The translations under genes and the position numbers were made by a program. This document shows positions 16,302 through 24,332 of a DNA stretch of 43,562 nucleotides, in pieces. A model generated the notes under the pieces. That model was not told the DNA's origin. It worked only from the letters and a program-made list of their open reading frames with translations, and ran no database searches. The DNA comes from Flavobacteriaceae bacterium (lineage in GTDB: Bacteria > Bacteroidota > Bacteroidia > Flavobacteriales > Flavobacteriaceae), in the NCBI GenBank assembly GCA_947457255.1, contig CANGUZ010000017.1:1-43562 (forward strand), given 5' to 3'. Position 1 is the stretch's first letter; each line of letters begins with the position of its first letter.

Positions 16302-17354
16302 ATGGTTAAAACAGATATACTAATAATAGGAGCAGGACCAACAGGTTTATTTGCAGTTTTCGAAGCAGGATTATTAAAATTAAAATGTCATATATTAGAT
16401 GCTTTACCACAGCCTGGAGGGCAATTGTCTGAGTTATATCCAAAAAAGCCTATTTACGATATTCCAGGATTTCCAGACATATTGGCTGGGGATTTAGTAG
16501 ATAATTTGATGGAGCAAATCAAGCAGTTCGAACCTGGATTTACTCTCGGAGAACGAGCAGAAACTATTGATAAGCAAGAAGACGGGACATTTATTGTAAC
16601 CTCAAATAAAGGGAAAAAATTTCATGCTCCAGTTGTTGCTATTGCTGGTGGTTTAGGAAGTTTCGAACCTAGAAAACCACTAATCGAAGATATTGAGTTC
16701 TATGAAGACAAAGGAATTAAGTACTTCATTAAGAATCCAGAAAAATACAGAAACAAAAGAGTAGTAATATCAGGTGGAGGAGATTCGGCCTTAGATTGGA
16801 GTATTTTCTTGTCAAATGTAGCTTCAGAAGTGACTTTAATTCACCGCAGAAACGAATTTCGTGGTGCTTTAGATTCTGTAGAAAAAGTGCAAGAATTAAA
16901 AAATTCCGGAAAAATAAAAATGATTACTCCAGGAGAAGTTGTTGGGTTAAACGGAGCCGAGCATCTAGAATCTGTTGATGTAGATATAGAAGGCGCGCAT
17001 AGAAATATTCCGACGGATTATTTTATTCCACTTTTTGGACTTACACCAAAATTAGGGCCAATAGGTGACTGGGGTCTTGAAATTGAGAAAAATGCGATCA
17101 AAGTAAATAATGCTTTAGATTATCAAACCAATATTCCAGGAATTTTTGCCATTGGAGATGTAAATACGTATCCTGGAAAGTTAAAATTGATTCTTTGCGG
17201 ATTTCATGAAGCTACTTTAATGTGTCAAGCGGCGTATCAAATTATCAATCCAGGTAAAAAATATGTTATGAAATATACAACTGTATCTGGTGTTGACGGA
17301 TTTGACGGAACCCGTAAAGAAGCTCCAAAAGCAGTGGTAAAGGCAATAACCTAA
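16302..17354 (+). CDS. Thioredoxin-reductase-like ferredoxin-NADP+ reductase
   Basis: This FAD/NADPH enzyme resembles the ferredoxin-NADP reductases of the YumC type. It has the FAD motif GAGPTG near residues 10-15, PQPGGQLSELYPKKPIYDIPGFP after it, the NADPH motif SGGGDSALDW, and the C-terminal FAD block PGIFAIGDVNTYPGKLKLI. The redox-active CxxC of true thioredoxin reductases is missing, which distinguishes the two families. As the last operon gene it probably reduces the ferredoxin that feeds the sulfite reductase. The frame is open upstream to a TTG at 16254, but the ATG at 16302 (MVKTDILIIGAGPTG) gives the family's usual 350 residues and is preferred. Confidence 0.9.
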   Translation: MVKTDILIIGAGPTGLFAVFEAGLLKLKCHILDALPQPGGQLSELYPKKPIYDIPGFPDILAGDLVDNLMEQIKQFEPGFTLGERAETIDKQEDGTFIVTSNKGKKFHAPVVAIAGGLGSFEPRKPLIEDIEFYEDKGIKYFIKNPEKYRNKRVVISGGGDSALDWSIFLSNVASEVTLIHRRNEFRGALDSVEKVQELKNSGKIKMITPGEVVGLNGAEHLESVDVDIEGAHRNIPTDYFIPLFGLTPKLGPIGDWGLEIEKNAIKVNNALDYQTNIPGIFAIGDVNTYPGKLKLILCGFHEATLMCQAAYQIINPGKKYVMKYTTVSGVDGFDGTRKEAPKAVVKAIT

Positions 17355-17380
17355 AAAATTAAATTAGTATATACTATCAA

Positions 17381-17414
17381 AATAGCCTTATCATTTGCAA
17401 GTGGTAAGGCTATT
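17381..17414 (+). terminator. Inverted repeat between the sulfate operon and metH1
   Basis: AATAGCCTTA (17381-17390) pairs perfectly with TAAGGCTATT (17405-17414) around a 14-base loop. No T-run follows, so it is not a classical intrinsic terminator. It could still stop the operon transcript or protect its 3' end. A promoter-like TTTG (17395-17398), spacer and TACTTTG overlap it, so it might also be an operator for metH1. Confidence 0.5.
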
Positions 17415-17474
17415 GCGTTACTTTGCAGTTCGAATTTAAAAACACATCTCTAAGTGAGATTTTCATAAATAACT

Positions 17475-18476
17475 ATGTCAACAATTCAAGAAGCGATACA
17501 AAAAAGAATTCTCGTCCTCGATGGGGCAATGGGAACGATGTTGCAACGTTATAATTTTTCGGAAGAAGATTTTCGTGGAGAACAATTCAAAGATTTTCCA
17601 CATTCTCTAAAAGGCAACAACGATTTATTATCATTAACACAACCACAAGCCATAAAGGATGTTCACGCCGCTTATTATGAAGCTGGTGCTGATATAGTAG
17701 AAACCAATACGTTTTCAGGTACAACAATCGGGATGGCCGATTATCATCTAGAAGACTACGTATACGAACTAAACTATCAATCTGCTAAAATTGCTCGAGA
17801 AGTCGCTGATGAGTTTACATCTAAAAATCCTGATAAACCTCGATTTGTAGCGGGTTCTATTGGTCCAACAAACAGAACGGCCAGTATGTCTCCAGACGTG
17901 AACGATCCAGGATACAGAGCAGTAACTTTTGATGATTTACGCATAGCCTACAAACAACAAGTTGAAGCGCTACTTGATGGTGGTGTAGATTTACTTTTGG
18001 TAGAAACCATTTTCGATACACTAAATGCCAAAGCAGCACTTTTCGCCATTGAAGAAGTTAAAGACGAACGCCATATCGATATTCCAATTATGGTTTCAGG
18101 AACGATTACGGATGCTTCGGGAAGAACGCTTTCTGGGCAAACGGTAGAAGCATTCTTGATTTCAGTATCGCATATTCCGTTGTTGAGCGTAGGATTCAAT
18201 TGTGCTTTGGGTGCGGATTTGTTGAAACCCTATTTGCAAACATTGTCGCACAACACTTCGTTCAATATTTCGGCGCATCCTAATGCAGGTTTGCCTAACG
18301 CTTTTGGAGAATACGACGAAACGCCGGAGCAAATGCAAGCCCAAATACGCAGCTATTTAGAAGATAATTTAGTAAACATCATTGGCGGTTGTTGCGGAAC
18401 AACTCCAGAACACATAAAATTGATTGCTGATATTGCGAAGGAATATAAACCGAGAGTTTCGACAGCTGTGATGTAA
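17475..18476 (+). CDS. metH: Methionine synthase, homocysteine-binding module (split MetH, part 1)
   Basis: The 333-residue protein corresponds to the N-terminal, homocysteine/Zn domain of cobalamin-dependent methionine synthase. Start features [12 protein letters not shown] and [15 protein letters not shown] are conserved. The three zinc ligands are Cys243 (GFNCALG) and Cys306-Cys307 ([10 protein letters not shown]). It binds and activates homocysteine for methyl transfer from the cobalamin on the partner protein at 20564-23245. Separate MetH modules are known in Bacteroidota, so this is not a frameshift. The partner is normally close by. Here an approximately 2.1-kb accessory block separates them. 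Confidence 0.93.
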   Translation: MSTIQEAIQKRILVLDGAMGTMLQRYNFSEEDFRGEQFKDFPHSLKGNNDLLSLTQPQAIKDVHAAYYEAGADIVETNTFSGTTIGMADYHLEDYVYELNYQSAKIAREVADEFTSKNPDKPRFVAGSIGPTNRTASMSPDVNDPGYRAVTFDDLRIAYKQQVEALLDGGVDLLLVETIFDTLNAKAALFAIEEVKDERHIDIPIMVSGTITDASGRTLSGQTVEAFLISVSHIPLLSVGFNCALGADLLKPYLQTLSHNTSFNISAHPNAGLPNAFGEYDETPEQMQAQIRSYLEDNLVNIIGGCCGTTPEHIKLIADIAKEYKPRVSTAVM

Positions 18477-18511
18477 ATAATTTTTTAAAAAGTAAATTTC
18501 AATCTATTTGC

Positions 18512-19117
18512 ATGAAAGAACAATATTCTATATTATTAAACAAATTATACAACAAATATTCATCAAAAAAATATGGAGAATATAAAGATGGAGGTACTTA
18601 TGGATGGCTAATGAACTATAGGTTTAATAAAGATGATTTAACTGTCACATTATCTCCAGAAGGAAATCCAACCGATAATTTAGAACTGATCCAATCTGTT
18701 GTTTTAGATTTAATTGATATTTTGCCCAAAGATTATAAATATAGGCTTTATATTAACGGATTTTATTGCGATATTCTGAACGGTAACTTGGAATTGACTT
18801 TCGTTGACGGTAATTATTATATAAAAGATGAACATCAATTAATGCATGAAAATAAAGAAGTTGCAACTATAATAGATGTAATTAATTTGAATAAAATTGA
18901 AAACTCTGAAATTAAATGGAGTGTTTTAAAAAAGAAATCAATAGAATTAGGATTTACACCTGTTAAAGATAAAAATGGTTTTGAAAACTTATATTTAATT
19001 GATGCTTTTAAAATATGTTATCCTGATTATAATTATAATTTTTTTTCAGATAATAATGTTGTACAAAAAAATTTAAACGATGAACCAAAAAAGAAAAAAT
19101 TTTGGGGATTGTTTTAA
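18512..19117 (+). CDS. Hypothetical protein, 201 aa
   Basis: I do not recognise this protein. It is soluble by appearance, with no signal peptide or membrane segment, and rich in Asn, Lys, Tyr and Asp. The C-terminus KKKKFWGLF is strongly basic-aromatic. The N-terminal half (DGGTYGWLMNYRFNKDDLTVTLSPEG...YRLYINGFYCDILNGNLELTFVDGNYYIK) alternates in a way that suggests a beta-rich fold. Base composition is more AT-rich than the flanking metH genes. It lies 35 bases after metH1 and is the first of three accessory genes interrupting the split metH pair, suggesting insertion. Confidence 0.75.
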   Translation: MKEQYSILLNKLYNKYSSKKYGEYKDGGTYGWLMNYRFNKDDLTVTLSPEGNPTDNLELIQSVVLDLIDILPKDYKYRLYINGFYCDILNGNLELTFVDGNYYIKDEHQLMHENKEVATIIDVINLNKIENSEIKWSVLKKKSIELGFTPVKDKNGFENLYLIDAFKICYPDYNYNFFSDNNVVQKNLNDEPKKKKFWGLF

Positions 19118-19221
19118 AGACGAATAATATTTTTTGAGCATATATTTAATATTAATATTTATTATTCAGAAAATATTTTTAAAAATTCAATTATTAAAAT
19201 GGAATAGTAAAATTTAGTAGT

Positions 19222-19608
19222 ATGGTAATTGAAGTTCTTAGGTCAACAGATGTAAATACGGGACATTTAACTACTCTGTTTCAGGGAGAAACTATTGAAA
19301 TCAAAAGAGGACGTTACATTAAAGAAAAAGTTTCTCATCCTCTTTTTACAGATAAAGAAAATTATTTTCATAAAATACATTGTTTGGAATATAAAAAAAA
19401 GCATATCTATTTTTTAAACTATTTTGGAAAAAACGAGCCACCTGTTAGAGGAATTCATATTGGTTTATCCAATTGGCAAAACAATAAATTTCTTTGGATG
19501 CAAAATAAACATTGGTTGCAGAAAGAAGAAAACATTAGATATATTGTCAATATAGTTTTTTTGATTATAGGTATTTGGATAAGTATTATGAGTATGAATA
19601 AGGGATAA
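19222..19608 (+). CDS. Hypothetical protein with C-terminal membrane anchor, 128 aa
   Basis: No known family is recognised. The first ~100 residues are hydrophilic and rich in His, Trp and Lys (HIGLSNWQNNKFLWMQNKHWLQKEEN). Residues about 104-124 (RYIVNIVFLIIGIWISIMSM) form one transmembrane helix near the C-terminus, so it is probably a tail-anchored membrane protein. It is AT-rich like its upstream neighbour and sits in the same accessory block between the MetH halves. A REP-like palindrome begins 12 bases after its stop codon. Confidence 0.65.
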   Translation: MVIEVLRSTDVNTGHLTTLFQGETIEIKRGRYIKEKVSHPLFTDKENYFHKIHCLEYKKKHIYFLNYFGKNEPPVRGIHIGLSNWQNNKFLWMQNKHWLQKEENIRYIVNIVFLIIGIWISIMSMNKG

Positions 19609-19619
19609 AAAACCAGATA

Positions 19620-19646
19620 GCGCGGATTTAAGGTTGCAATCCGTGC
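19620..19646. repeat. REP-like palindromic element
   Basis: GCGCGGATT (19620-19628) pairs with AATCCGTGC (19638-19646), with one G-T wobble and a 9-base loop. It is a GC-rich island in very AT-rich DNA. It resembles the interspersed REP-type palindromes of Flavobacterium genomes that are mobilised by RAYT (IS200-like) transposases. It lies at the boundary between the membrane-anchored gene and the BRO-like gene. Confidence 0.7.
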
Positions 19647-19677
19647 CCACCATAAAAAGCAATATAAGACAATTAAA

Positions 19678-20502
19678 ATGACCAAAGAATCGGCAATAAA
19701 ACTATTCGAGCAAAAGCAAGTTCGTTCTCTATGGAATGAAGAGGAGGAGCAATGGTATTTTTCTATTGTTGATGTCATAGCTATATTGTCCAATCAAGTG
19801 AATCATCAAGGAGCAAGAAACTATTGGAAAGTGCTTAAAAGCCGACTACTAAAAGAAGGAAATGAAACGGTTACAAACTGTAACCGGTTGAAACTTGTTG
19901 CAGAAGACGGTAAAATGAGATTGACTGATGTGGCTGATACTGAGCAACTTTTTAGATTAATCCAATCGGTACCTTCGCCAAATGCAGAACCTTTTAAACT
20001 TTGGTTGGCCAAAGTCGGAAGCGAGAGATTAGACGAAATAGCTGATCCCGAAATAGGAATAGACCGATTGATGGAAACGTATCTCAAGAAAGGCTATTCG
20101 AAAGAATGGGTTAACCAACGTCTAAAAAGTATAGAAGTTCGTAAAGACCTTACAGACGAATGGGAAATAAGAGGAGTAAAAAAAGGACAAGAGTTTGCGA
20201 TTTTGACAGATGAAATAACCAAGGCTTGGAGCGGACTTTCGGTTAAGGAATATAAGAATTTAAAAGAGTTGAAAAAGGAAAATCTTCGAGATAATATGAC
20301 CAATTTAGAGTTGGTTTTAAATATGCTTGCAGAAGCTACGACAACAGAAATTAGTAAAGAAAAAAAGCCGAAAACATTTCAGCAAAATAAAACTATTGCC
20401 AAACAAGGCGGAACTATTGCAGGAAATACTCGAAAAGAAATTGAAGACAAAACAGGGAAAAAAATAGTCACTTCAATAAGTGCAAAAAAACTTTTGGATT
20501 AA
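19678..20502 (+). CDS. BRO-N/DinD-like prophage antirepressor family protein
   Basis: The 274-residue protein starts with a BRO-N-type DNA-binding domain (about 8-105): VRSLWNEEEEQWYFSIVDVIAILS, then YWKVLKSRLLKEG, then LTDVADTEQLFRLIQSVPSPNAEPFKLWLAKVG. The C-terminal tail (about 228-274), with IAKQGGTIAGNTRKEIEDKTGKK, matches the DinD/BRO group found in prophages and integrative elements and scattered in chromosomes. It probably binds DNA or regulates, but its target is unknown. Its presence between metH1 and metH2, beside a REP element, supports horizontal insertion. No integrase or phage structural gene accompanies it. Confidence 0.85.
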   Translation: MTKESAIKLFEQKQVRSLWNEEEEQWYFSIVDVIAILSNQVNHQGARNYWKVLKSRLLKEGNETVTNCNRLKLVAEDGKMRLTDVADTEQLFRLIQSVPSPNAEPFKLWLAKVGSERLDEIADPEIGIDRLMETYLKKGYSKEWVNQRLKSIEVRKDLTDEWEIRGVKKGQEFAILTDEITKAWSGLSVKEYKNLKELKKENLRDNMTNLELVLNMLAEATTTEISKEKKPKTFQQNKTIAKQGGTIAGNTRKEIEDKTGKKIVTSISAKKLLD

Positions 20503-20563
20503 TTTTCAAGAAATTAAAATTTAGACTCAGAATCTAAGCTACTTAGGAACTCAAAATAATAAA

Positions 20564-23245
20564 ATGACACAAGCAGAAAGTAGAAGAAATCTTGTATTAT
20601 CAGGATTAGAACCCTTAATTATTTCGCCAGAAAGCGTATTTGTAAATGTTGGAGAACGTACCAACGTGACCGGTTCTAGAAAATTTCTTCGATTAATTAA
20701 GGAAGAAAAGTACGAGGAAGCATTAAGCATTGCCAAAGAGCAGGTAGAAGGTGGTGCGCAAATCATCGATATTAATATGGATGAAGGAATGTTGGATGGC
20801 GAGTATGCGATGACAAAATTCCTGAATCTAATCGCTGCCGAACCCGATATATCACGAGTACCTATTATGATTGATAGCTCGAAATGGGATATCATCGAGG
20901 CAGGCTTGAAAGTCGTTCAAGGAAAATGTGTAGTGAACTCCATTTCGTTAAAAGAAGGAGAAGAGCAATTCATTCATCATGCCAAATTAATTAAAAGGTA
21001 CGGTGCTGCAGTAATCGTTATGGCTTTTGACGAAGTAGGTCAAGCCGATAATTATGATCGAAGAGTGGAAATTTGCCAACGATCCTATGATATTTTGGTC
21101 AACAAAGTAAATTTTCCGCCGCAAGATATTATTTTCGATTTAAATATATTTCCTGTAGCAACTGGTATGGAGGAGCATCGTTTGAATGCTTTAGATTTTT
21201 TTAGAGGAACCAAATGGGTTCGAGAAAATTTGCCTCATGCACACATCAGTGGAGGAGTGAGTAACGTTTCGTTTTCGTTTAGAGGAAATGACACAGTTCG
21301 TGAAGCGATGCATTCGGTTTTCTTGTACCATGCCATTAAAAACGGAATGACAATGGGAATTGTAAACCCAGAGATGTTGTCGATTTATGATGAAATTCCA
21401 AAAGATTTATTAGAACACGTTGAAGATGTAATTCTAGATCGCCGCGATGATGCTACTGAGCGGTTATTAGACTTTGCCGAAAATGTAAAAGGCGATGTAA
21501 AAAGTAATGATAAAGCAGTTCAAGAATGGCGTTCAGGAACTGTTCAAGAGCGAATCACACATTCCTTGGTAAAAGGAGTTGATGCCTTTATAGAAATAGA
21601 TGTCGAAGAGGCTAGATTGGGTGCTTCAAAGCCGATTGAAGTAATCGAAATCAATCTAATGGCGGGTATGAATGTGGTAGGAGATTTGTTTGGTTCGGGA
21701 AAAATGTTTTTGCCTCAAGTAGTAAAATCAGCTCGAGTGATGAAAAAAGCAGTTGCCTATTTGTTACCGTTTATTGAAGCGTCTAAACAAGTTGGCGACA
21801 AGCAAGGCAATGGAAAAATATTAATGGCTACTGTAAAAGGTGATGTACACGATATTGGTAAAAACATAGTGTCAGTAGTTTTAGCATGTAATAATTACGA
21901 AATTATTGACCTTGGTGTGATGGTTCCCCCTGAAAAAATTATTGCTGCAGCAATCGAACACAACGTCGATATTATAGGTTTAAGCGGTTTGATTACTCCG
22001 TCTCTCGACGAAATGGTATACCTCGCTAAAGAATTAGATAAACGAGGAATGAAAGTTCCAGTAATGATTGGAGGAGCAACAACTTCACGTGCACATACAG
22101 CAGTAAAAATAGCTCCACAATATAGGGAAACGGTTATACACGTTAACGATGCTTCTAGAGCTGTTACTGTTGCAGGAAATTTATTAGACGACAATAGAGA
22201 AAAATATACTCAAGATATTCGTGCAGATTATGATTTGTTTAGAGAGTCGTTTCTGAACCGTTCTAGAGATAAGAATTTCTTGACTATAGAACAAGCACGA
22301 AAAAATAAATTGCAATTAGATTGGGCAAATTTTACTCCTGTTAAACCAAATAGAATTGGAGAGCAAGTTATAGCAGTAGACTTAGATGTTTTGGTTCCTT
22401 ATATCGATTGGACACCATTTTTTAGAACATGGGAATTATTCGGAAAATATCCAGCGATTCTAACCGATGAGGTTGTGGGTGAACAAGCAACTTCTGTTTT
22501 TGCGGATGCTCAGGAAATGATGAAAGTGATTTTGAAAGAAAAGAAATTGCAAGCTAAAGGAATTTATGGAATCTTTCCAGCAAATCAAATCAATGATGAC
22601 GATATTGAATTGACAGATGAAAACGGAAAGCCATTGCAGACATTCTTGACCTTGCGTCAACAATCCCAAAAAACAAAAGGAGCTCCAAATATTGCCTTAG
22701 CCGATTTTATTGCTCCAAAAGATAATGGAGTAATTGATTATATGGGAGCATTTTGTGTGACCACTGGTTTTGGTGTTGACGAATGGGCTGCTGAATTCGA
22801 AAAGGATTTAGATGATTATAACTCCATAATGGTAAAAGCTTTAGCGGATCGTTTTGCTGAAGCCTTTGCTGAATATTTACACGAAAAAATACGTAAAGAA
22901 ATTTGGGGTTATTCTAAAGAGGAAGCATTAAGTGCCGAAGCATTGATTGATGAAGAATACAAAGGAATTCGACCAGCACCAGGATATCCAGCTTGTCCTG
23001 ACCATCTTGAAAAACCAACCATTTGGAAATTGTTAAATGTGGAAAAAGAAATTGGTGTAACTTTGACCGAAAGTATGGCGATGTGGCCAGCATCATCTGT
23101 GTCTGGATACTATTTTGGAAACCCAGAAAGTAAGTATTTCGGACTTGGAAAAATAAAAGAGGATCAAGTAATTGATTATGCCAAACGAAGAAATATTTCA
23201 ACTGATATGGCTATTAAATGGTTGAATCCTAATATAGCAGATTAA
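20564..23245 (+). CDS. metH: Methionine synthase, folate/cobalamin/reactivation modules (split MetH, part 2)
   Basis: The 893-residue protein carries the remaining MetH domains. The pterin-binding barrel (about 20-300) includes [16 protein letters not shown] and the [17 protein letters not shown] block. The cap and cobalamin domains follow (about 310-560), with the His ligand in DVHDIGKN (Asp427, His429, Gly432). The SAM-dependent reactivation domain (about 565-893) has [12 protein letters not shown]. It transfers the methyl group from 5-methyltetrahydrofolate through cobalamin to homocysteine held by the part-1 protein. MetF, which makes the methyl donor, follows after 73 bases and is probably co-transcribed. 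Confidence 0.95.
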   Translation: MTQAESRRNLVLSGLEPLIISPESVFVNVGERTNVTGSRKFLRLIKEEKYEEALSIAKEQVEGGAQIIDINMDEGMLDGEYAMTKFLNLIAAEPDISRVPIMIDSSKWDIIEAGLKVVQGKCVVNSISLKEGEEQFIHHAKLIKRYGAAVIVMAFDEVGQADNYDRRVEICQRSYDILVNKVNFPPQDIIFDLNIFPVATGMEEHRLNALDFFRGTKWVRENLPHAHISGGVSNVSFSFRGNDTVREAMHSVFLYHAIKNGMTMGIVNPEMLSIYDEIPKDLLEHVEDVILDRRDDATERLLDFAENVKGDVKSNDKAVQEWRSGTVQERITHSLVKGVDAFIEIDVEEARLGASKPIEVIEINLMAGMNVVGDLFGSGKMFLPQVVKSARVMKKAVAYLLPFIEASKQVGDKQGNGKILMATVKGDVHDIGKNIVSVVLACNNYEIIDLGVMVPPEKIIAAAIEHNVDIIGLSGLITPSLDEMVYLAKELDKRGMKVPVMIGGATTSRAHTAVKIAPQYRETVIHVNDASRAVTVAGNLLDDNREKYTQDIRADYDLFRESFLNRSRDKNFLTIEQARKNKLQLDWANFTPVKPNRIGEQVIAVDLDVLVPYIDWTPFFRTWELFGKYPAILTDEVVGEQATSVFADAQEMMKVILKEKKLQAKGIYGIFPANQINDDDIELTDENGKPLQTFLTLRQQSQKTKGAPNIALADFIAPKDNGVIDYMGAFCVTTGFGVDEWAAEFEKDLDDYNSIMVKALADRFAEAFAEYLHEKIRKEIWGYSKEEALSAEALIDEEYKGIRPAPGYPACPDHLEKPTIWKLLNVEKEIGVTLTESMAMWPASSVSGYYFGNPESKYFGLGKIKEDQVIDYAKRRNISTDMAIKWLNPNIAD

Positions 23246-23283
23246 AAATTGTTGCAGGTTGTACGTTATAAGTTTTTTTAGCC

Positions 23284-23311
23284 TTATAACTTATAACTTA
23301 TAACTTATAAC
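23284..23311 (+). repeat. Four tandem copies of a heptamer
   Basis: TTATAAC is repeated four times without interruption, ending seven bases before the metF ATG. The first copy can also pair with GTTATAAG at 23265-23272 through a T-rich loop. It is a simple AT repeat of the kind that can change copy number, with no shown function. Confidence 0.85.
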
Positions 23312-23318
23312 TATTAAT

Positions 23319-24275
23319 ATGAAAGTAACACAACATATAGAAAATGCAAAAGGAGAAACCTTATTCTCTTTCGAAATTATACCGCCACAAAAAGGGAAAA
23401 GCATTCAAGAATTATACGATAATATCGATCCTTTAATGGAGTTCAAACCTCCTTTTATAGACGTAACCACTTCTCGTGAAGAATATATATATGTCAATAA
23501 AGGCAATGGTTTATTAGAAAAAAAGTTAACTAGAATGCGTCCTGGTACTCTTGGTATTTGCGCTTCTATAAAACATAAGTATAATGTAGATACTGTTCCT
23601 CATGTACTTTGCGGTGGATTTACAAAAGAAGAAACAGAATATTTATTAGTAGATTGTCATTATTTAGGAATAGATAATGTTATGGCGCTTCGAGGAGACG
23701 CTATGAAAGATGAACAATCTTTTGTGCCTAAAGAAGGCGGAAATAATTATGCTACAGATTTAGTAACTCAAATTTACCAACTTAATCAAGGGAAATACCT
23801 TCATGAAGTATTGGATGTAGATAACAAAGCTGATTTTTGTATTGGTGTTGCCGGTTATCCTGAAAAGCATTTAGAGTCACCATCGTTAATTTCTGACTTA
23901 AAAAGATTGAAGGAAAAAGTAGATGCTGGAGCAGATTATGTGGTTACACAAATGTTTTTTGATAATACTAAATTTTTTGACTTTGTAAAAAAAGCAAGAG
24001 AAATAGGAATAACAGTTCCAATTATTCCCGGTATAAAACCAATTGCTGTACACCGACATTTACAGGTGTTGCCACAAATTTTCCGAATCGATTTACCCGA
24101 AGACTTAATAAATGCGGTCGATCAATGTAAAAATAATGCAGCTATAAAAGAGGTAGGAATTGAGTGGGCTATTCAGCAATCACTGGAATTAAAAGCCGCA
24201 GGAGTTCCAGTTTTACATTATTACTCAATGGGGAAATCAGAAAATATTAGAAAAATAGCTAGTAAAGTTTTTTAG
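23319..24275 (+). CDS. metF: 5,10-methylenetetrahydrofolate reductase
   Basis: MetF reduces methylene- to methyl-tetrahydrofolate with FAD and NADH, supplying the methyl group for MetH. The 318-residue TIM-barrel protein has the family start FSFEIIPPQKG, FIDVTTSREE, MALRGDAM, VTQMFFD and PIIPGIKPI in the usual order. It is the last gene of the methionine synthase group, ending directly at a strong hairpin terminator. The heptamer array just before the start codon is unusual but leaves the start unambiguous. Confidence 0.96.
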   Translation: MKVTQHIENAKGETLFSFEIIPPQKGKSIQELYDNIDPLMEFKPPFIDVTTSREEYIYVNKGNGLLEKKLTRMRPGTLGICASIKHKYNVDTVPHVLCGGFTKEETEYLLVDCHYLGIDNVMALRGDAMKDEQSFVPKEGGNNYATDLVTQIYQLNQGKYLHEVLDVDNKADFCIGVAGYPEKHLESPSLISDLKRLKEKVDAGADYVVTQMFFDNTKFFDFVKKAREIGITVPIIPGIKPIAVHRHLQVLPQIFRIDLPEDLINAVDQCKNNAAIKEVGIEWAIQQSLELKAAGVPVLHYYSMGKSENIRKIASKVF

Positions 24276-24315
24276 AAACAAAGACACCGTTTTATTTGAT
24301 TGTGTCTTTGTTTTT
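24276..24315 (+). terminator. Intrinsic terminator after metF
   Basis: A perfect 12-bp stem (24276-24287 with 24302-24313) has a 14-base loop and T's at the 3' end, and begins at the base after the metF stop codon. The A-rich 5' arm means it can also act on the opposite strand for the convergent glucanase gene. Confidence 0.85.
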
Positions 24316-24332
24316 AAATCTAAAAAATGAGA

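Noticed and set aside
19455..19793. 112-codon minus-strand open frame across the REP element
   Set aside because: It overlaps the ends of two plus-strand genes and the palindrome, and its translation has no recognisable features.
19678..20502. Prophage remnant based on the BRO-like gene
   Set aside because: No integrase, capsid, portal, tail or attachment repeats are visible. Only a single antirepressor-type gene is present.
17475..23245. Split metH as a broken or frameshifted gene
   Set aside because: Both halves have proper starts, stops and complete domain boundaries, and separate MetH modules are normal in Bacteroidota. It is a genuine two-protein arrangement interrupted by extra genes.
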